A stretch of DNA of 64,000 nucleotides, from assembly GCF_018398335.1 (NCBI RefSeq), contig NZ_JAHBRX010000001.1:744001-808000 (forward strand), read 5' to 3'. The stretch is from Chelatococcus sp. HY11 (lineage in GTDB: Bacteria; Pseudomonadota; Alphaproteobacteria; Rhizobiales; Beijerinckiaceae). The position numbers were made by a program, and so were the translations under genes. Positions 8,895-16,845 of the stretch are shown one piece after another (position 1 is the first letter of the stretch; every line of letters starts with the position of its first letter). Below the pieces are notes generated by a model. That model was not told the DNA's origin and did no database searches. It saw only the letters and a list, made by a program, of their open reading frames with translations.

Positions 8895-9168
8895 CGCGGT
8901 CTCCAGCGTTAAGCACCTGATGAATAACCGATGCCGACGCAGGCTTGTCGCCCTGTATCAGCCCTGCGCCCTTGCAGCGCTCGCAGCCCCCCATCGCGCT
9001 GAAGTATCCCATGCCGCAACCGGCGTTGTAGGTTTGGGAATATCGCCCTCTGCCCTCGCACCATCCGCACAGTTCGGCCGTGAAATTTGAGGGAAGGCGT
9101 GCCAAACCAGCCTTTAGCGCCTCGGCGTGCTTGTCGTTCTCGCCGTAGGGAATGTAGAAGCCGCGCAT
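8887..9168 (-). CDS. small zinc-ribbon-like phage protein
   Basis: A 93-residue protein with two CxxC pairs of DnaJ-like form, CGWCEGRGRY and CERCKGAGL, spaced about 22 residues apart, which should bind one zinc ion. No catalytic domain is visible. The ATG at 9168 overlaps the stop of the upstream gene (TGATG), and its own end overlaps the excisionase-like gene by 8 bases. Function unknown. Confidence 0.65.
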   Translation of the reverse strand: MRGFYIPYGENDKHAEALKAGLARLPSNFTAELCGWCEGRGRYSQTYNAGCGMGYFSAMGGCERCKGAGLIQGDKPASASVIHQVLNAGDRDG

Positions 9169-10097
9169 CAAATCCCCTCCGGCTCGCTGAGGGCTGGCAT
9201 CCGCGTCGCCAAGCCGTTCTTCTCGGATGTGGCGTTGAACTTGCGCACGACGGCGCCGGATAGGTCTATTCCCGCTGTCATGGCCGCGAGATCGGCGCAG
9301 ATCACAACATCTGCCAGCTCGTCAGCGAGATCCAAAAGTGTGGCGCGAGAGCCAACCCATCCATGCCGCTCGCGCTCCAGCTTTTTGATGACGTTGCAGG
9401 CCTCCCCGGTTTCGCCCGCAAGCTCATTGCCGCGAAATGCGAGGTCTGGCTTAACGTCCGGCGCCCACTCAGCATCGCGAGCTACGTTCGCGGCGCGCAA
9501 TGAAACCAAGCTCGCGAAGGGTGCCGCCTCCACATCGGGTTTGCATTCCTGACTAAGATAGCGCCCAAAGTCGCTGTAATCGGTGGTGTCCCATATAGCG
9601 CCGATACCGCCGCACTCATGGCAACCAAGACCCAGATGGCATGAAAGCGCCTTGCTGTAGCGGCCGGTCGGACACCCATCATTAAGCTCATGGCACCCGC
9701 TGCATGAACGCCAGAAGCCTCGCCCATCTTCTGATGCGCTTTTGACGGAATCAGCGCTGATTGCCTCGATATCCGTCGCCGATTCGGCGCGCTCGGCCGC
9801 AACGAGGGTATGCGCGGCGATCGTTGCCGCGAGCGCGATGCGCCGGGTTACCTCGTCGTTCGGTCGGGCTATCCATGCGCTGTTCTCATCAAGAATCCGC
9901 TCGACGGCTTTATAGACGGGTTCGAGCACGCGCGGCGCTTCGTTCGCCAGCCTCAGAAGATCCGCCTTGCTATCCTCGTATTCCTGTTTTGAGGCGCCTA
10001 TCCCGGATGTTGTTGAGCCTTGATCGCTCTGCCATCCCCATTCCATGGCCGCGGCATCAAAACGGGCGATAGCTGCCACGAGTACGTTCTGCGTCAT
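9168..10097 (-). CDS. MazG-like nucleotide pyrophosphohydrolase domain protein
   Basis: A 309-residue protein preceded by GGAGGGTGAGCG. The N-terminal half is helical and unrecognised, the middle has a cysteine cluster (CSGCHELNDGCP, CHLGLGCHECGG) likely to hold zinc, and the C-terminal 90 residues form a MazG-type helix bundle. That bundle carries the metal-binding acidic pattern NELAGETGEACNVIKKLERE and, later, LADELADVVICADL. Such domains hydrolyse non-canonical NTPs or lower alarmone-linked nucleotide pools, and phages often carry them to manage nucleotide supply. The fusion to a zinc-binding region is unusual. Confidence 0.7.
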   Translation of the reverse strand: MTQNVLVAAIARFDAAAMEWGWQSDQGSTTSGIGASKQEYEDSKADLLRLANEAPRVLEPVYKAVERILDENSAWIARPNDEVTRRIALAATIAAHTLVAAERAESATDIEAISADSVKSASEDGRGFWRSCSGCHELNDGCPTGRYSKALSCHLGLGCHECGGIGAIWDTTDYSDFGRYLSQECKPDVEAAPFASLVSLRAANVARDAEWAPDVKPDLAFRGNELAGETGEACNVIKKLERERHGWVGSRATLLDLADELADVVICADLAAMTAGIDLSGAVVRKFNATSEKNGLATRMPALSEPEGI

Positions 10098-10100
10098 CGC

Positions 10101-10319
10101 TCACCCTCCAAACAACGAGACGGCCGGCGCCTCAACCTCGATCGCCCTGGCCCTGCGCTTCGGCGGCGGGGTGCATTCAGCTTTCAGGGCGGCGACGGTG
10201 GCCTGTTTCATGGCGGCGCGGGCGGCGGCGACGCCCGCCTTCTTGCGCCGGGCCGCCGTGGCGAAGGCCTCGATCCGGCGGGCGCGGACGGATTCGAGGT
10301 GGTCAATGGCGCTCTGCAT
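10101..10319 (-). CDS. small basic phage protein
   Basis: A 72-residue alanine/arginine-rich, probably helical protein with no recognised domain. Its ATG overlaps the end of the upstream gene by 17 bases and its stop is three bases from the next start, so it belongs to the leftward early operon. Function unknown. Confidence 0.5.
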   Translation of the reverse strand: MQSAIDHLESVRARRIEAFATAARRKKAGVAAARAAMKQATVAALKAECTPPPKRRARAIEVEAPAVSLFGG

Positions 10320-10641
10320 TGGCCTGCTCCGATGTCGCCTCCATCAACAATTCAGCCCTCGTACGCGCATCAAGCAGCGGAGATTCGGCTGTCGCATTGT
10401 CGAATGCGCGTTGAAAGCGGTTGATGCACAACCTTCGCAGGCTCGCCATCGAGTCGCGATCAGGCTTGTGCGCGGCCCCGGCGGTCACCGCCACGAGCGC
10501 CGCCGCATCGAGCGTGCCGCAAATGGCGGCGGCTGCTTCCTCGCCGGTTATGCCGCTGGGGTAGTGGTTGTCCAAATGCGCCTGGAAGGCCGCAACGACG
10601 GCTTCAGCGAAGCCTCCGCCTATCTTGCGTGAGTCCGCCAT
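10303..10641 (-). CDS. phage protein of unknown function
   Basis: A 112-residue mostly helical protein. The ATG at 10641 with AGGGG just upstream is preferred to the TTG four codons earlier. It sits eight bases after the beta clamp stop. Nothing in the sequence points to a function. Confidence 0.5.
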   Translation of the reverse strand: MADSRKIGGGFAEAVVAAFQAHLDNHYPSGITGEEAAAAICGTLDAAALVAVTAGAAHKPDRDSMASLRRLCINRFQRAFDNATAESPLLDARTRAELLMEATSEQANAERH

Positions 10642-10649
10642 ATCACCCC

Positions 10650-11786
10650 TCAAGCAATGTGCGATGTGAATGCGATTTCGGACAGGTCATCCGGCGCGGC
10701 GCCGGCCGGCGTCAGTCGCCAGGGGATGCCGGGGCCGAAGATCGCGATGGCGACGCTGTTGGCCTTGGTGGCCTTCAGGAGATCGAGCGCCTGCCTGGGG
10801 TAGACCTTGAAGGCCTGCGCGCCCTCGCGCTCGCTGTCGATCGCCACCGATGCCGCGACCTCCTCCGCCCCATCGCCGCCGATGGAATCGCGCACGGACA
10901 GGGACAGCATCTCGCTCGCGCTGAAGTCGATCGAGGCCGTGCGGCTGCTCGCTTCCTTGGCAACAAGCACGCCGGAGAGGCGATCGAGCGCCGCCGCGAG
11001 CGCCGCGCGCTCCACGGTGATGACATGCCAGGGCTCACGCGGAAACTGCCCATCAAAGTCCGGCCATTGCGCCTCCACCACCTTCGTGGTGAGGGTGACG
11101 CCGTTGCCCTCCACGCGAATAAGATTGGCCGCGAGGTGCAGCGTGATGCTGGCGCTGTCGGCGGCAATCTTGATGAGGCTGGGGGCAACCTCGCGCGGCA
11201 CGATCGCGCAGGCACTGCCTGCGGCCTCCTCCACCAGCGGCGCGGTGCGGCGGGTGTATATCTTGCGGGAGTAAGCCTCGACGCGCAGATCGCCACCGCT
11301 GAGAGACAGCCGCGTGCCGGCGTTCTGCCAGTCCTTGTCGTCGGCCTGGGCATGGGCCACCGCCGCCATGGCCTCCGCCAGCTCGGCGCCGGCGATGATG
11401 AGGCGCGTGGCGCCATCCGGCGCGGTGAGGCGCGGGAAGTCCTCCGCCAGCAACGACGGCATCTTGTAGCGCGAGCGCCCGCATTGGACCGTGACGTCTG
11501 CGCCCTGGGGGGTGAGGCGGATGACGCTGCCGGCGGGCATGCCGCGCACCAGGTCCACCAGCTGTTTCGCCGGCAAGGCGACGGCGAAATTTTCCTCCCA
11601 CTCGGCGCGGGTGATATCCGCCCGCACCTCGCAATCAAGGTTGCTGCCCATGGCATGGGCGCCCTCGCCATTGCCGGCCGCCAGCAGGAGATGCGAGACA
11701 ATCGGTATGGCTGACTTCGTGGGTGTGATGCGCGAGGCCGCCTCGATGGCCGGCAAGAGGTGATCGCGCTCGACGGTGATGCTCAC
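10650..11786 (-). CDS. phage-encoded DNA polymerase III sliding clamp (beta subunit)
   Basis: A 378-residue DnaN-family protein, about the length of bacterial beta clamps, with three repeated clamp domains: an N-terminal segment ([21 protein letters not shown]), a central one (GATRLIIAGAELAEAMAAVAHA) and a C-terminal one (HVITVERAALAAALDRLSGVL). The GTG start at 11786 overlaps the previous stop by four bases (GTGA); reading further upstream would only add residues in the neighbour's reading space. A clamp would tether the host replicase or phage DNA repair factors to phage DNA. Confidence 0.85.
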   Translation of the reverse strand: MSITVERDHLLPAIEAASRITPTKSAIPIVSHLLLAAGNGEGAHAMGSNLDCEVRADITRAEWEENFAVALPAKQLVDLVRGMPAGSVIRLTPQGADVTVQCGRSRYKMPSLLAEDFPRLTAPDGATRLIIAGAELAEAMAAVAHAQADDKDWQNAGTRLSLSGGDLRVEAYSRKIYTRRTAPLVEEAAGSACAIVPREVAPSLIKIAADSASITLHLAANLIRVEGNGVTLTTKVVEAQWPDFDGQFPREPWHVITVERAALAAALDRLSGVLVAKEASSRTASIDFSASEMLSLSVRDSIGGDGAEEVAASVAIDSEREGAQAFKVYPRQALDLLKATKANSVAIAIFGPGIPWRLTPAGAAPDDLSEIAFTSHIA

Positions 11787-12106
11787 GGGCGGGCTCCCAT
11801 GCGGGAAGGGGAATTGCGCGGCGGCACGGCCTTGCCGCAGGCTTCCATGGCCCGGACATAGGCGGCGGCGCAGTCGGCGCGCTTGCGCCACTTCGGGTTG
11901 ACATAGCTGCGCAGCCGCACTTGCGCCGCGTCGGTGTCGCCCGCCTGAAGGAGGCTTTCGGTTTCCTCGACGATCTGGCGCGCCAGGGTCATGGTGTTGG
12001 CGTCTGTCCAGCCCCATTCGGCCTTGCGCGCCTCCGTCATCAGGCTGAGCGCGCGGGGGGCATCGCCATGCTGGAGGCATTTATAGGCATCCTCAATATG
12101 CATCAT
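11783..12106 (-). CDS. small helical phage protein
   Basis: A 107-residue protein with alternating helical segments ([40 protein letters not shown]) that resemble a pair of TPR-like helices. It overlaps its neighbours at both ends by four bases (ATGA and GTGA), a sign of translational coupling with the GapR-like and clamp genes. Function unknown. Confidence 0.55.
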   Translation of the reverse strand: MMHIEDAYKCLQHGDAPRALSLMTEARKAEWGWTDANTMTLARQIVEETESLLQAGDTDAAQVRLRSYVNPKWRKRADCAAAYVRAMEACGKAVPPRNSPSRMGARP

Positions 12107-12357
12107 TCCATCCCCAGCGCGTTCTTGTAGAGGTCAACGATTGCGTCTTCCTCGATCCGCTCGTCGCGAGGCTTCTTGCGGATGGAAACGATGCGGCGGA
12201 CGGCCTTGGGGCTGAAGCCGCGGCCCTTCAACTCGCCGTAGACTTCCTTGATGTCGCCGCCGATGCCTGCCTTTTCCTCTTCCAGGCGCTCAATACGCTC
12301 GATGAATTGCTTGAGTTCTTCGCCGGCAACACCGGAATCGGCAACGTCGGTCACCAT
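12103..12357 (-). CDS. GapR-like DNA-binding protein (DUF2312)
   Basis: An 84-residue coiled-coil protein with the DUF2312 signature: [21 protein letters not shown], then [20 protein letters not shown], then a basic [25 protein letters not shown] tail. GapR in Caulobacter is a nucleoid-associated protein that binds overtwisted DNA ahead of replication and transcription. A phage copy beside a phage clamp suggests it supports phage DNA replication or competes with host GapR. Coupled to both neighbours by overlaps. Confidence 0.88.
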   Translation of the reverse strand: MVTDVADSGVAGEELKQFIERIERLEEEKAGIGGDIKEVYGELKGRGFSPKAVRRIVSIRKKPRDERIEEDAIVDLYKNALGME

Positions 12358-13022
12358 TGGGATTTCTCCGTTTTAGCGGGGTCGGCAAGCGCCGGCAGGA
12401 GGCAGCGGAACAGTTGGGCGAGGCGGGCGCGGGCGATGGGCGATGGCCATGGCACGATGCGCTGATCGAGGGGCGAGGCCTCCTCGACGTCGTCGCCCCA
12501 CGGGCCGACATCGATCATCAGGTCGCGCTTCTCGGTGTGAAGCAGGCGGCAATCCATCGCGTCGACCGCGAGCGCGACAGGCGGGGTAAGGGGCCACGGC
12601 ACACCAGCCAGCACATGGATGGCGGCATCGATCCGGCTGCGAAACGCCGCCTCGGCGCGGCGCACGGCCCGATAGGCATCCGGGCTGTCCGGCGCGATCT
12701 CCCGCGCGATGGCGCTGATCAGGGCCATGCGCTTCGGCCGGGTGTCGTCGCCGATCAGGTATTCGTGCACATCGTGGAGCAGGAAGGCGCGCGCTTCGGC
12801 GAGCTTCTGCATGCGCAGGAATTCTTCCGTACCGATGATGATGTGCTGGGCGACGGAATAGAGGCAGGCCGCGCCATCAAAGCGGGTGGCGCCGTTGAAG
12901 CGGTTGGTTGCCGCGAGGTGGATCGCGGCATCCTCGAAATCGAGCGTCTTGATGTCCGGCTCCAGCAGATCGACGTAACGGCCGGAATAGGTTTGCAGCA
13001 TCGTTGGGGAGGGGCGGTTCAT
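12351..13022 (-). CDS. HD-domain phosphohydrolase (YfbR-like)
   Basis: A 223-residue protein with the metal ligands of the HD superfamily: H60 in SVAQH, the H83-D84 pair in [12 protein letters not shown], and a later aspartate in [10 protein letters not shown]. The DVHEYLIGD form is shared with phage YfbR-like 5'-deoxynucleotidases, which dephosphorylate dNMPs. It lies in the early operon with the MazG-like gene, so both probably tune nucleotide pools during infection. The substrate is not shown by the sequence. Confidence 0.78.
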   Translation of the reverse strand: MNRPSPTMLQTYSGRYVDLLEPDIKTLDFEDAAIHLAATNRFNGATRFDGAACLYSVAQHIIIGTEEFLRMQKLAEARAFLLHDVHEYLIGDDTRPKRMALISAIAREIAPDSPDAYRAVRRAEAAFRSRIDAAIHVLAGVPWPLTPPVALAVDAMDCRLLHTEKRDLMIDVGPWGDDVEEASPLDQRIVPWPSPIARARLAQLFRCLLPALADPAKTEKSQW

Positions 13023-13633
13023 GGGTGATGCTCCCGGCGGGGTTCCCGGTGGAGATCCTGGCGGCGCGGCAGGCCGTGCTCGTCATAGGTGGTGCGGCTG
13101 CGGTAGAAGGCGCGCGTCGCCGCAATCGCCAGGAAGAGCGAGCCACACAAGGTGACCGCGATGCCGAACAGTGTGGCGAGGATGGAGGCTGCGACGGCGA
13201 GCGCGCCGGCATCGCCGACATTGGCTGCCGCGGCGCTGGCGGGCGGACACAGCACGATGTACCAGCCGAAGAAGGCAGCCATCATGAGCGCAAAGCCGAG
13301 GGTGTCCAGCGCGAGAGAAGCGGGGCGGCTCGCACGCCCCTTCCGGCTCATGTCCCGGATGACCCTGATGCGCCCCCCTCGGCCCGCAGGCGTCCTGCTA
13401 CCGGTGCCGGCATGGGGCGTTTCGGCCTGCGGACCTACGCCCAGGTATGCCTCGCCGCTCGTGCTTATATCACGCTTAGGGGGGCTCGGTGGATTGGGTG
13501 CCGTCTCTCCGGCTGTCACGCGAAATCCTTTTTCTCGGCCCGCGTTCGCCTCTGCCCGTTGGTAGACATTTATTGACCGTCTTGAACGGGGCCGAAGCCA
13601 TCCAGTCATCTCGGGAGCGGGGCGGGGCGTCAT
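13019..13633 (-). CDS. two-helix membrane protein, phage early operon
   Basis: The frame codes for up to 204 residues. The first ATG at 13633 overlaps the upstream stop (ATGA), matching the operon's habit. The first 94 residues are low in structure, however, and a second start at 13351 would give a 110-residue protein. The C-terminal part has two transmembrane helices (about TLGFALMMAAFFGWYIVLC and ALAVAASILATLFGIAVTL) followed by a basic tail. No family recognised; a membrane-modifying or exclusion role is possible but unsupported. Confidence 0.5.
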   Translation of the reverse strand: MTPRPAPEMTGWLRPRSRRSINVYQRAEANAGREKGFRVTAGETAPNPPSPPKRDISTSGEAYLGVGPQAETPHAGTGSRTPAGRGGRIRVIRDMSRKGRASRPASLALDTLGFALMMAAFFGWYIVLCPPASAAAANVGDAGALAVAASILATLFGIAVTLCGSLFLAIAATRAFYRSRTTYDEHGLPRRQDLHREPRREHHP

Positions 13634-14451
13634 GCGCTTGCCCTCCGCGGTGCTGCGTCGGCGATGGCCTGGCGCGCCTCGACGAGGGGCGGAGCCTCGT
13701 AGATTTCCTTGAGCGTTGCCTGCGCTGACGCGAGCGCCTGAATAACGCCCGGCAAATCATTGGCGCCGTAACCATGCACCGAGTGAAACCCGCCGCGCTT
13801 GACCAGCATGTAGGCGGCAGCGAGCGCCTCGGCGTCGAAGGTCCAGTTTTGGATATCCTGGCCCGTGATGCGCTCGAGCTTCTCGGCGATGGCGATTGCC
13901 GCTTCCGTTCTCGATGACGTCTGCGTGCTTTTGTAGCGCGCCTCGCGCTCAACGGATTCGTCGAACGACTTCCGCCGTTCCGCGTCGCGCGCGGCGACGA
14001 GACGGTCCACCAACCCCATATCGACAGAATTGGCGTTGCGCAGCACGGCCATCATGAAGCCGGGCGTCAAGGGTTCCGGGTCCAGCTTCGGGGGCTTGAC
14101 CTTGGTCTTAATCGTGCCGTCCTTCAGGGTGAGCATGCCCCATGTCGCCGGCAGCTCATCCGGCTTCACCAGCCCATCCGGGCAGGCAAGGCACCAGCGG
14201 GTGCAGAAACGCATGAGCGCCTGCGCCTTGGCCGGCTCCTTCAGCTCGCGCAGCCAGTCGCCGCGCGAAACCTTGATCTCGATGCCGGTGATCTCGTAGC
14301 CCGTGGAGGGCCATATCCCGACCGCGACGGCGTCGATGTGGCGGCGGGCCTGCGCGCCGGTATCGTTGGAAACCTCGAAGAAGACACGATGGGACGGCGG
14401 CGCATAGGCCTTCATCAGCCCCGCGCAGATGTCGGTGGAGGTGACGGTCAT
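13630..14451 (-). CDS. PD-(D/E)XK-like nuclease-fold phage protein
   Basis: A 273-residue protein with GGAGG eight bases before ATG 14451. The N-terminal domain contains H-I-D40-AVAVG and GIEIKVSRGDW with E58 and K60, the D...ExK arrangement of the restriction-endonuclease-like fold seen also in MmcB-type repair proteins. The C-terminal half is helical and unrecognised. It could process phage DNA or act in repair. Coupled by ATGA overlaps at both ends. Confidence 0.55.
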   Translation of the reverse strand: MTVTSTDICAGLMKAYAPPSHRVFFEVSNDTGAQARRHIDAVAVGIWPSTGYEITGIEIKVSRGDWLRELKEPAKAQALMRFCTRWCLACPDGLVKPDELPATWGMLTLKDGTIKTKVKPPKLDPEPLTPGFMMAVLRNANSVDMGLVDRLVAARDAERRKSFDESVEREARYKSTQTSSRTEAAIAIAEKLERITGQDIQNWTFDAEALAAAYMLVKRGGFHSVHGYGANDLPGVIQALASAQATLKEIYEAPPLVEARQAIADAAPRRASA

Positions 14452-14693
14452 GGCCGCGCCTCCGAGCAAAGACGGATGCGGCCTCTCCCGGTTCCGTCAG
14501 GGCGCTTGCCGTAAAACTCTACTAGGCCAACCCGTGCGAGCGCGTTCCACGTACTACGGGTATGCGGGGCCGTTTCTCCGGCGGCGAGCACAACGCCGTT
14601 GCCATCGAATAGACCATCGCCGTTGTGCTCGCGAAGCCATTTCAGCGCATCGGCCTCGGCCTTACTCAGCTTTGGAGGGGGAGGCGCGCGCAT
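14448..14693 (-). CDS. small phage protein, winged-helix-like
   Basis: An 81-residue protein. SKAEADALKWLREHNGDGLF and TRSTWNALARVGLVEFYGK look like a short winged helix-turn-helix, ending with a basic strand. ATG 14693 was taken over the adjacent GTG; both overlap the upstream stop. It may be a small DNA-binding regulator, with low certainty. Confidence 0.5.
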   Translation of the reverse strand: MRAPPPPKLSKAEADALKWLREHNGDGLFDGNGVVLAAGETAPHTRSTWNALARVGLVEFYGKRPDGTGRGRIRLCSEARP

Positions 14694-15001
14694 CACGTAT
14701 CCCTCACCATGGCGCCGCGCGGATGCACGGGCTGGCCGATGCCGGAGGCCTCATAGGACAGGGCCACGCGGGAGGTGCGGCGGTGGGAGCGGGTCAGCGC
14801 GATGGCGCGGGCATCGTCGGCGTAAAGCTCGATCTGCGTGGCGCTGAAGCCGCGAAGCTTCAAGTCATCGATCGTGCAGCAGCCGCGCGCCGCATCGATC
14901 TCGCGCATGGCATCCGCCATCTTGTCGATGACGGTGAATTTCTTGGCGACTGCGGCTGCGTCTGCCTCGATTGCAAGCTGATGGTTGGCTTGGGCGGGCA
15001 A
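14693..15001 (-). CDS. first gene of leftward early operon, unknown function
   Basis: A 102-residue protein starting at TTG 15001, with GGAGG ideally spaced in front, which decides the start. DDLKLRGFSATQIELYADDARAIAL looks like a short helix-turn-helix. Placement directly behind the operator-controlled leftward promoter is typical for an early regulatory protein. No family recognised. Confidence 0.55.
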   Translation of the reverse strand: MPAQANHQLAIEADAAAVAKKFTVIDKMADAMREIDAARGCCTIDDLKLRGFSATQIELYADDARAIALTRSHRRTSRVALSYEASGIGQPVHPRGAMVRDT

Positions 15002-15028
15002 GGTTGCCTCCTATGTGGGAATGGAGGC

Positions 15029-15057
15029 AACGTATTGCGGTTTATTTCCCGCGTCAA
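15029..15057 (-). promoter_or_regulatory. candidate leftward early promoter PL
   Basis: On the reverse strand TTGACG (15057-15052) and TACGTT (15034-15029) are 17 bases apart and lie upstream of the TTG start at 15001. The operator copy at 15037-15052 fills the spacer, so repressor binding would block polymerase. Confidence 0.6.
15037..15052. promoter_or_regulatory. repressor operator, copy 1
   Basis: GCGGTTTATTTCCCGC, an interrupted palindrome (GCGG-N8-CCGC) identical over 16 bases to the copy at 16537-16552. Located between the -35 and -10 boxes of the candidate leftward promoter. Confidence 0.65.
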
Positions 15058-15064
15058 CAGTTAT

Positions 15065-15080
15065 GCGGGATATTTCCCGT
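15065..15080. promoter_or_regulatory. repressor operator, copy 2
   Basis: GCGGGATATTTCCCGT, a variant of the same site with perfect inner arms CGGGA/TCCCG, 28 bases from copy 1. The two may be bound cooperatively. Confidence 0.55.
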
Positions 15081-15086
15081 AAATTG

Positions 15087-15419
15087 TCAGATCATGCCCG
15101 CTCTGCGCCGCAGGCGCACGTCCGCAGCGCGCTCGTCCTGCTCGCGCTGGGCGCGCTTGGCAAGCACGTCAAAGGCTTCCGTGACCTGTCGTCGGGGTAT
15201 GCCGGTATTGGCGAACATGCCCTCGGTCAGCATGTCGTCCTCCAAGGCCGCGCTCAGCACACCTCGAAGAAATCCGGTTGAGGTCGCAGCATTGCGGATG
15301 GTGTCGCCGCGCAGCCCTGTCGCGAGCAAGAAGCGTCGGATTTTGCGCTCGTCCTGGCCGATGTAGCCCAGCGTGCGAATGGCGACCGTTTCCGCCCAAT
15401 CAGCTTCTATGTCAGGCAT
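15087..15419 (-). CDS. DUF3572 family protein
   Basis: A 110-residue protein with the DUF3572 pattern: AETVAIRTLGYIGQDERKI, FLLATGL, then the helical STGFLRGVLSAALEDDMLTE. This small family is common in alphaproteobacterial chromosomes and has no assigned function. The ATG at 15419 overlaps the upstream gene by eight bases. It lies upstream of the operator pair, so it is probably read from the repressor side rather than from PL. Confidence 0.7.
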   Translation of the reverse strand: MPDIEADWAETVAIRTLGYIGQDERKIRRFLLATGLRGDTIRNAATSTGFLRGVLSAALEDDMLTEGMFANTGIPRRQVTEAFDVLAKRAQREQDERAADVRLRRRAGMI

Positions 15420-15660
15420 AGCAAGCCTCCTGCGCCGGCAGCGGCAGCTTTTTGACCGCAACCAGTGTGCCAATGTTGTGCTGGCATCCCGAGCAGCTGA
15501 AGGGAAGCCGTAGAATTAGCGCGCTTTCGACCAGATCATCCACGGTCGTCGGCGCGTCCTCCTCGTCTGGTACATCGACGCTCATGACCATAAGCCGCCG
15601 GCAGTTGTGACAACGGGTATGAAGGCTGAAACGCGCGACCAATACCGGATGCTCGCCCAT
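15412..15660 (-). CDS. small zinc-ribbon protein
   Basis: An 82-residue protein with two CxxC pairs (CHNCRR near residue 17, CSGCQ near 56), likely a single zinc site. Overlaps the DUF3572 gene. It follows the repressor gene on the same strand with an 87-base gap and may be co-expressed in the lysogen. Function unknown. Confidence 0.55.
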   Translation of the reverse strand: MGEHPVLVARFSLHTRCHNCRRLMVMSVDVPDEEDAPTTVDDLVESALILRLPFSCSGCQHNIGTLVAVKKLPLPAQEACYA

Positions 15661-15747
15661 GGCGACCTCATATGTTCCTGATATGTTCTCAGTGTCTCAG
15701 CGACGATCAGGTGAGTCAATGGGCGCAGTTGACATGATAAGAATTTT

Positions 15748-16476
15748 TTAACGAGTGGTGATTCGCGTGCGCGGCACCGGCAGGGAGACGCGCCGCACCA
15801 GGGCCAGAATTCTCACGGTGCCGTCATCGGCTTCAGGGTCGTGCGAAACGACTATCGGGCGATGCTTCGGGTTGGTCGATCGCGGGTGGTACTCGATCCG
15901 GTCATCGTGAAATTCAACTTCCTTGACCGACCACTCGCGCAGGCTCCCGTCTTCCTTCGTCCTCTCTACGACGACGATCATTCCATCCGATATCGCCAGC
16001 CCTGTGTCGTCGAAGTCTACGCAGATGACCCGGCTTCCATCAGGGATGGGCGGGGCGGCAGCGTTCATCGAGTCCCCGTGGACCGCAAAGGCTACAAGGC
16101 GCGCCTGCGGAAATTCAGGGTCCGGCTCGTCGTATAGTGTTTCGGGCTCATCCTGAGTGAACTCGTCAACCTCGCGAAACCAGCCGGCCTGAACAGGGCC
16201 GGCAACAACAATCTGGCGCAGGCGATTTGAGGCAAGGGGAGCCGCCGTGGCGCCTGACGGGGCTGGGTTACCAATTCCAAACGCAAGCCATTCGGCAGTC
16301 GTCTCCAAGGCGATCGCGATGCGTTCCATGGTGCGCAGGGAGGGTGACGAGGAGTCCTTGCGGAATATGTCGCGGATTGCGTCGGCGCTCATGCCCGCCT
16401 TCAGGGAGGCGGCGCGCATTGAAAGGCCCAGCTCGTCAAGGCGCTGCTGAAGGCGCTCGCGGATGTCGCTGCTCAT
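15748..16476 (-). CDS. LexA/CI-type phage repressor (XRE HTH plus S24 peptidase)
   Basis: A 242-residue repressor that should keep the prophage silent. The N-terminal helix-turn-helix spans about residues 8-60 (SMRAASLKAGMSADAIRDIFR). A linker carries a probable self-cleavage dyad at A92-G93, followed by an S24 peptidase domain with the nucleophile in HGDSMN (S136) and the general base in EWSVKEV (K185). In such repressors, RecA filaments stimulate self-cleavage, so DNA damage would induce the phage. ATG 16476 is preferred because longer in-frame starts would run through the operator. Confidence 0.9.
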   Translation of the reverse strand: MSSDIRERLQQRLDELGLSMRAASLKAGMSADAIRDIFRKDSSSPSLRTMERIAIALETTAEWLAFGIGNPAPSGATAAPLASNRLRQIVVAGPVQAGWFREVDEFTQDEPETLYDEPDPEFPQARLVAFAVHGDSMNAAAPPIPDGSRVICVDFDDTGLAISDGMIVVVERTKEDGSLREWSVKEVEFHDDRIEYHPRSTNPKHRPIVVSHDPEADDGTVRILALVRRVSLPVPRTRITTR

Positions 16477-16527
16477 ATGCAGGCTTTTACCCGCATGGCG
16501 CGGGATTGCAGAGCGGTCAATTGCCCG

Positions 16528-16558
16528 TTGACATATGCGGTTTATTTCCCGCATATAA
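16528..16558 (+). promoter_or_regulatory. rightward promoter PR with embedded operator
   Basis: TTGACA (16528-16533) is followed by the palindrome ATATGCGG-N8-CCGCATAT (16533-16556), with a -10-like ATATAA at 16553-16558. The arms are perfect over eight bases. The start codon of the next gene (16564) is only six bases from the -10, so the message may have almost no leader. Confidence 0.65.
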
Positions 16559-16563
16559 GCGCC

Positions 16564-16845
16564 ATGATGACTGTCGAGCATGTCCTTCGCCTCGTCGATA
16601 ATTTCCGGGCCGCCCGTCCGATTTCCGACGCGCGCCTGTCGGTGATCCTGTTCAACGACGGGAAGCGCATTGCGCGTCTGCGGGATGGTCATGACGTGGG
16701 CTCCCGAAAAATCGGCGGCCTGATCGCGCATCTCGCGGAGATCTGGCCACCTGGCGCCGCTTGGCCTGAAGACATTCCCTGGCCCGCTTCATCCCCCGCT
16801 ACGGGCAAGGCCCCACATCGCCCCACCGCAGAGGCCTCACCATGA
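16564..16845 (+). CDS. Cro-like phage regulator
   Basis: A 93-residue protein divergent from the repressor. The region SDARLSVILFNDGKRIARLRDGHDVGSRKIGGLIAHL is similar to small helix-turn-helix regulators found beside repressors in Rhizobiales phages, and WPPGAAWPEDIPWP is a recurring C-terminal motif of that group. It would act as Cro on the shared operators. No Shine-Dalgarno sequence is seen before the ATG, agreeing with a leaderless message. Its stop overlaps the following start (ATGA). Confidence 0.65.
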   Translation: MMTVEHVLRLVDNFRAARPISDARLSVILFNDGKRIARLRDGHDVGSRKIGGLIAHLAEIWPPGAAWPEDIPWPASSPATGKAPHRPTAEASP

